From assembly GCA_963840665.1 (NCBI GenBank), contig CAWIZO010000008.1, forward strand, positions 310,001 through 374,000: 64,000 bases of DNA. The letters run 5' to 3'. Below the pieces are notes generated by a model that saw nothing but the letters and a program-made list of their open reading frames with translations, did not search any database and was not told the DNA's origin. The stretch's first letter is position 1. The number at the start of each line of letters is the position of its first letter. This DNA comes from DATFTE01 sp963840665 (lineage in GTDB: Bacteria; Acidobacteriota; Terriglobia; Terriglobales; Acidobacteriaceae). The translations under genes were made by a program, and so were the position numbers. Positions 62,382-64,000 of the stretch are shown piece after piece.

Positions 62382-63137
62382 CTACACCTTGGTGGACATC
62401 AGGTACACCAGTGGGAAGATGAACATCCAGACCAAATCCACAAAGTGCCAGTACAGCCCGGCAATCTCCACGTCGTGGGCATCGTAATCTTTCGGCTTCA
62501 AGAACAGGATGACCGCCGCCACAATCGCGCCAATCAGCAGAGCGTGCACTCCGATATGGAAAACATTGTCTGCCGGGGTAGCCAGAAAAATGATCAGCCA
62601 AAAGGCCAGCAGGATAGGCAGGAACCATTTACGCAATGCCACGACGCCCAGATAGATCACGCCGATAGTGACATGCAGCATGTGCATTCCGGTGAGCGTG
62701 AAGAATGTGCCTCCGAATTGCGGCACATTCGGAGCCCACGGATTCTTGAAGGGAGTCATGCCTTCGCCGATCAGCTTCGTCCACTCCATGCCGTGCAGCA
62801 CGATGAAAGCTGAGCCGAAGAACATGGTGAAGAGAATCCAGTTGCGGGTCCAGGGCTTGTCTCCGCGCCGCGCCGCCAGCACCGCCAGCACCATGGTCAA
62901 GGAACTCGAAAGCAGGCATCCCGTCATGATGGTGGCGTTGATGATGCTTTCTTTGCCGAAAGGAGTCGGCCAGTCGGGATTCGAGATGCGCCCGTAACTG
63001 TAGGCGAACAGCAGCGCTCCGAAGGTTAGCGTATCGGAGAGCAGGAACAGCCACATTCCGATCTTCTTCGAATAGGTGCCAAACAACGATGGCTCGTAAA
63101 CATCCGCCATTCCGTGTTGCACCGCGACATCAGACAT
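62382..63137 (-). CDS. cytochrome c oxidase subunit III
   Basis: 251 residues of the heme-copper oxidase subunit III family: KKIGMWLFLLSDTLTFGALL, SIINATIMTGCLLSSSLTMV, FVVLHGMEWTKLI-type text (FIVLHGMEWTKLIGEGM), TFFTLTGMHMLHVTIGVIYL and the C-terminal HDVEIAGLYWHFVDLVWMFI. Between VIYLGVVALRKW and the final motif there is an extra hydrophobic stretch (FLPILLAFWLIIFLATPADN, IGAIVAAVILFLKPKDY) that makes it longer than the usual short form. It is adjacent to a second subunit III-type gene, so the oxidase has two COX3-fold proteins. Confidence 0.92.
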   Translation of the reverse strand: MSDVAVQHGMADVYEPSLFGTYSKKIGMWLFLLSDTLTFGALLFAYSYGRISNPDWPTPFGKESIINATIMTGCLLSSSLTMVLAVLAARRGDKPWTRNWILFTMFFGSAFIVLHGMEWTKLIGEGMTPFKNPWAPNVPQFGGTFFTLTGMHMLHVTIGVIYLGVVALRKWFLPILLAFWLIIFLATPADNVFHIGVHALLIGAIVAAVILFLKPKDYDAHDVEIAGLYWHFVDLVWMFIFPLVYLMSTKV

Positions 63138-63158
63138 GGGTTCGGTCTCCTGTGTGAG

Positions 63159-63908
63159 TTATCGGGCGATCACCAGCAGGGCAAAAATGTAGATCCATAA
63201 AAGCGCCATGAAATGCCAGTACCATGCAGTTGCGTCAACTACGATTCCGCGCGACTCGATCGGCTTGTGGAACACCATGGTCGCAGCGGCTGCGTAGAGC
63301 AATGCCACGATGCCACCGATCAGGTGAACCGCATGCACTCCGGTCAGCAAGTACACGAAGGAACTGCTGGCGCTGGTCGAAAGATTGAAGCCGCGGTTGG
63401 CAAGCTCGCGCCAAGCCATCCACTGGCCAGTCAAGAATGCAATACCGAGCACTGCGGTGATGCCAATCCACGGGAATGGGCGATCCTCGCCAACCGAAAC
63501 TCCCGGAATGGAGCGTACCGGCGCCAGAGCTGCTTGCCGGGCGATTTGCCGCCGAGCCAGTTCCATGGTCACGCTGCTGATCAGCAGAATGAGAGTGTTG
63601 ATCAACAACAGACTCATCGGCAGATTTACGGGGATCCAGTCATGCACATAGCTGCTGGTTTTGTCATCGAATGTTGGCAACCCGCGCCGCACCACTAACG
63701 CGCTGGTCAGCGAAACGAAGATCATGGTGATCGACGTAAGCGCAATGATCACACCTAGACGGACCCGGCGCAGACGATCCCCATAATTAGGGAAGGGATT
63801 GCTGTTGCCATCGCCGCCACCGCCGCCGCGAACGGGCGGTTCGACGCCACGGCCGCCGTGGCTGGTTTTTAGATCCTTTAGCGTGACTGTGGGAGACAAG
63901 GTCGCCAT
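63159..63908 (-). CDS. cytochrome c oxidase subunit III-type protein
   Basis: 249 residues. A Gly-rich cytosolic N-terminus (GGRGVEPPVRGGGGGDGNSN) precedes helices LGVIIALTSITMIFVSLTSA, NLPMSLLLINTLILLISSVT, IGITAVLGIAFLTGQWMAWR, FVYLLTGVHAVHLIGGIVAL and the final WYWHFMALLWIYIFALLVIA. The conserved GVHAVHLIGG and WYWHFM motifs are those of COX3. It lies 10 bp after the subunit I gene. Two consecutive COX3-like genes are frequent in acidobacterial oxidase operons. Confidence 0.9.
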   Translation of the reverse strand: MATLSPTVTLKDLKTSHGGRGVEPPVRGGGGGDGNSNPFPNYGDRLRRVRLGVIIALTSITMIFVSLTSALVVRRGLPTFDDKTSSYVHDWIPVNLPMSLLLINTLILLISSVTMELARRQIARQAALAPVRSIPGVSVGEDRPFPWIGITAVLGIAFLTGQWMAWRELANRGFNLSTSASSSFVYLLTGVHAVHLIGGIVALLYAAAATMVFHKPIESRGIVVDATAWYWHFMALLWIYIFALLVIAR

Positions 63909-63917
63909 ACCCGATTT

Positions 63918-64000
63918 CTAGTGCGACGGAACAGTTGCCGGATCGGTCTGCATGGTGAAATCACGCGGCGCCCCGGGCACGCTGTACTCGTACGGACCGT
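63918..64000 (-). CDS. ctaD: cytochrome c oxidase subunit I, 3' end only
   Basis: The last 26 codons of a gene cut by the window end: GPYEYSVPGAPRDFTMQTDP then ATVPSH and TAG. GPYEYSVPG occurs at the C-terminus of acidobacterial subunit I proteins, and gene order (directly before two COX3 genes and COX4) supports it. The call rests on a short tail plus context. Confidence 0.65.
   Translation of the reverse strand, partial: GPYEYSVPGAPRDFTMQTDPATVPSH

Overview
The window reads like a chromosomal segment of an acidobacterium (class Terriglobia, Koribacter/Acidobacteriaceae-like). This is inferred from the gene families: a hopanoid locus combining ispH, shc, hpnA, hpnG, hpnC, hpnD, hpnE and hpnJ, many secreted TPR, BON and carboxypeptidase-regulatory-like proteins, a C-terminal 'GAQGL-x-IWR' tail protein, short ATGA/GTGA gene overlaps and moderately high GC. 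No rRNA, tRNA, CRISPR array or prophage was seen.

Layout. 1-1001: 3' end of recN. 1051-2104: an IS30-family element inserted into a dispersed palindromic repeat. 2208-7647: a YjbR protein, an ankyrin protein and three secreted proteins, one with FG-GAP/VCBS repeats. 7888-18290: a plus-strand hopanoid operon (ispH, shc, hpnA, hpnG, two zinc MDR dehydrogenases, hpnC, hpnD, hpnE), closed by a strong bidirectional terminator. 18380-26082 (minus): two secreted proteins, a pair of four-helix EamA/ArnE-F-type proteins, hpnJ, TolC, a TPR protein and an RND-type adaptor. 26231-29099 (plus): queF, an MFS transporter and a GT2 glycosyltransferase. 29171-44749: small secreted proteins, an anti-sigma/STAS pair, a PRC-MgtE_N-CBS protein, inositol-phosphate synthase, a Tat-exported class V aminotransferase, an M48 protease, an ECF sigma factor with a zinc-finger anti-sigma, a GAF protein and a lytic transglycosylase. 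44803-50692: lspA, ileS, a TonB-domain protein behind a sigma-54-type promoter, murI and an orphan antitoxin. 50699-55611 (minus): an iron-uptake operon of FTR1-DUF2318, two FtsX-type permeases and an ABC ATPase fused to a complete DtxR-like regulator. 55767-64000 (minus): SprT-like protein, small secreted proteins, TPR protein, uvrA and the 3' part of an aa3-type cytochrome oxidase operon.

How genes work together. IspH supplies isoprenoid precursors. HpnD, HpnC and HpnE turn farnesyl diphosphate into squalene, and SHC cyclises it. HpnG, HpnA, the two dehydrogenases and HpnJ would act on the extended hopanoid side chain. The four-helix pair and the TolC/adaptor set are candidate export parts. 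In the iron operon, FTR1-DUF2318 and the permease/ATPase complex match an established iron-uptake architecture. The new point is the metal-sensor module fused to the ATPase.

Main caveat. Many conserved genes carry one-base indels, mostly in short homopolymers, concentrated at 8.4-12.9, 15.4-16.1, 25.2-28.9 and 53.1-54.8 kb. Reading across frames restores conserved proteins including active sites, so these are more likely sequence errors than pseudogenes. They are annotated as single genes with the shift positions noted.

The best leads are the ATPase-DtxR fusion, the dehydrogenase pair inside the hopanoid operon, the intergenic elements built from iterated words, and a 26-bp palindrome found both between genes and in frame inside uvrA.
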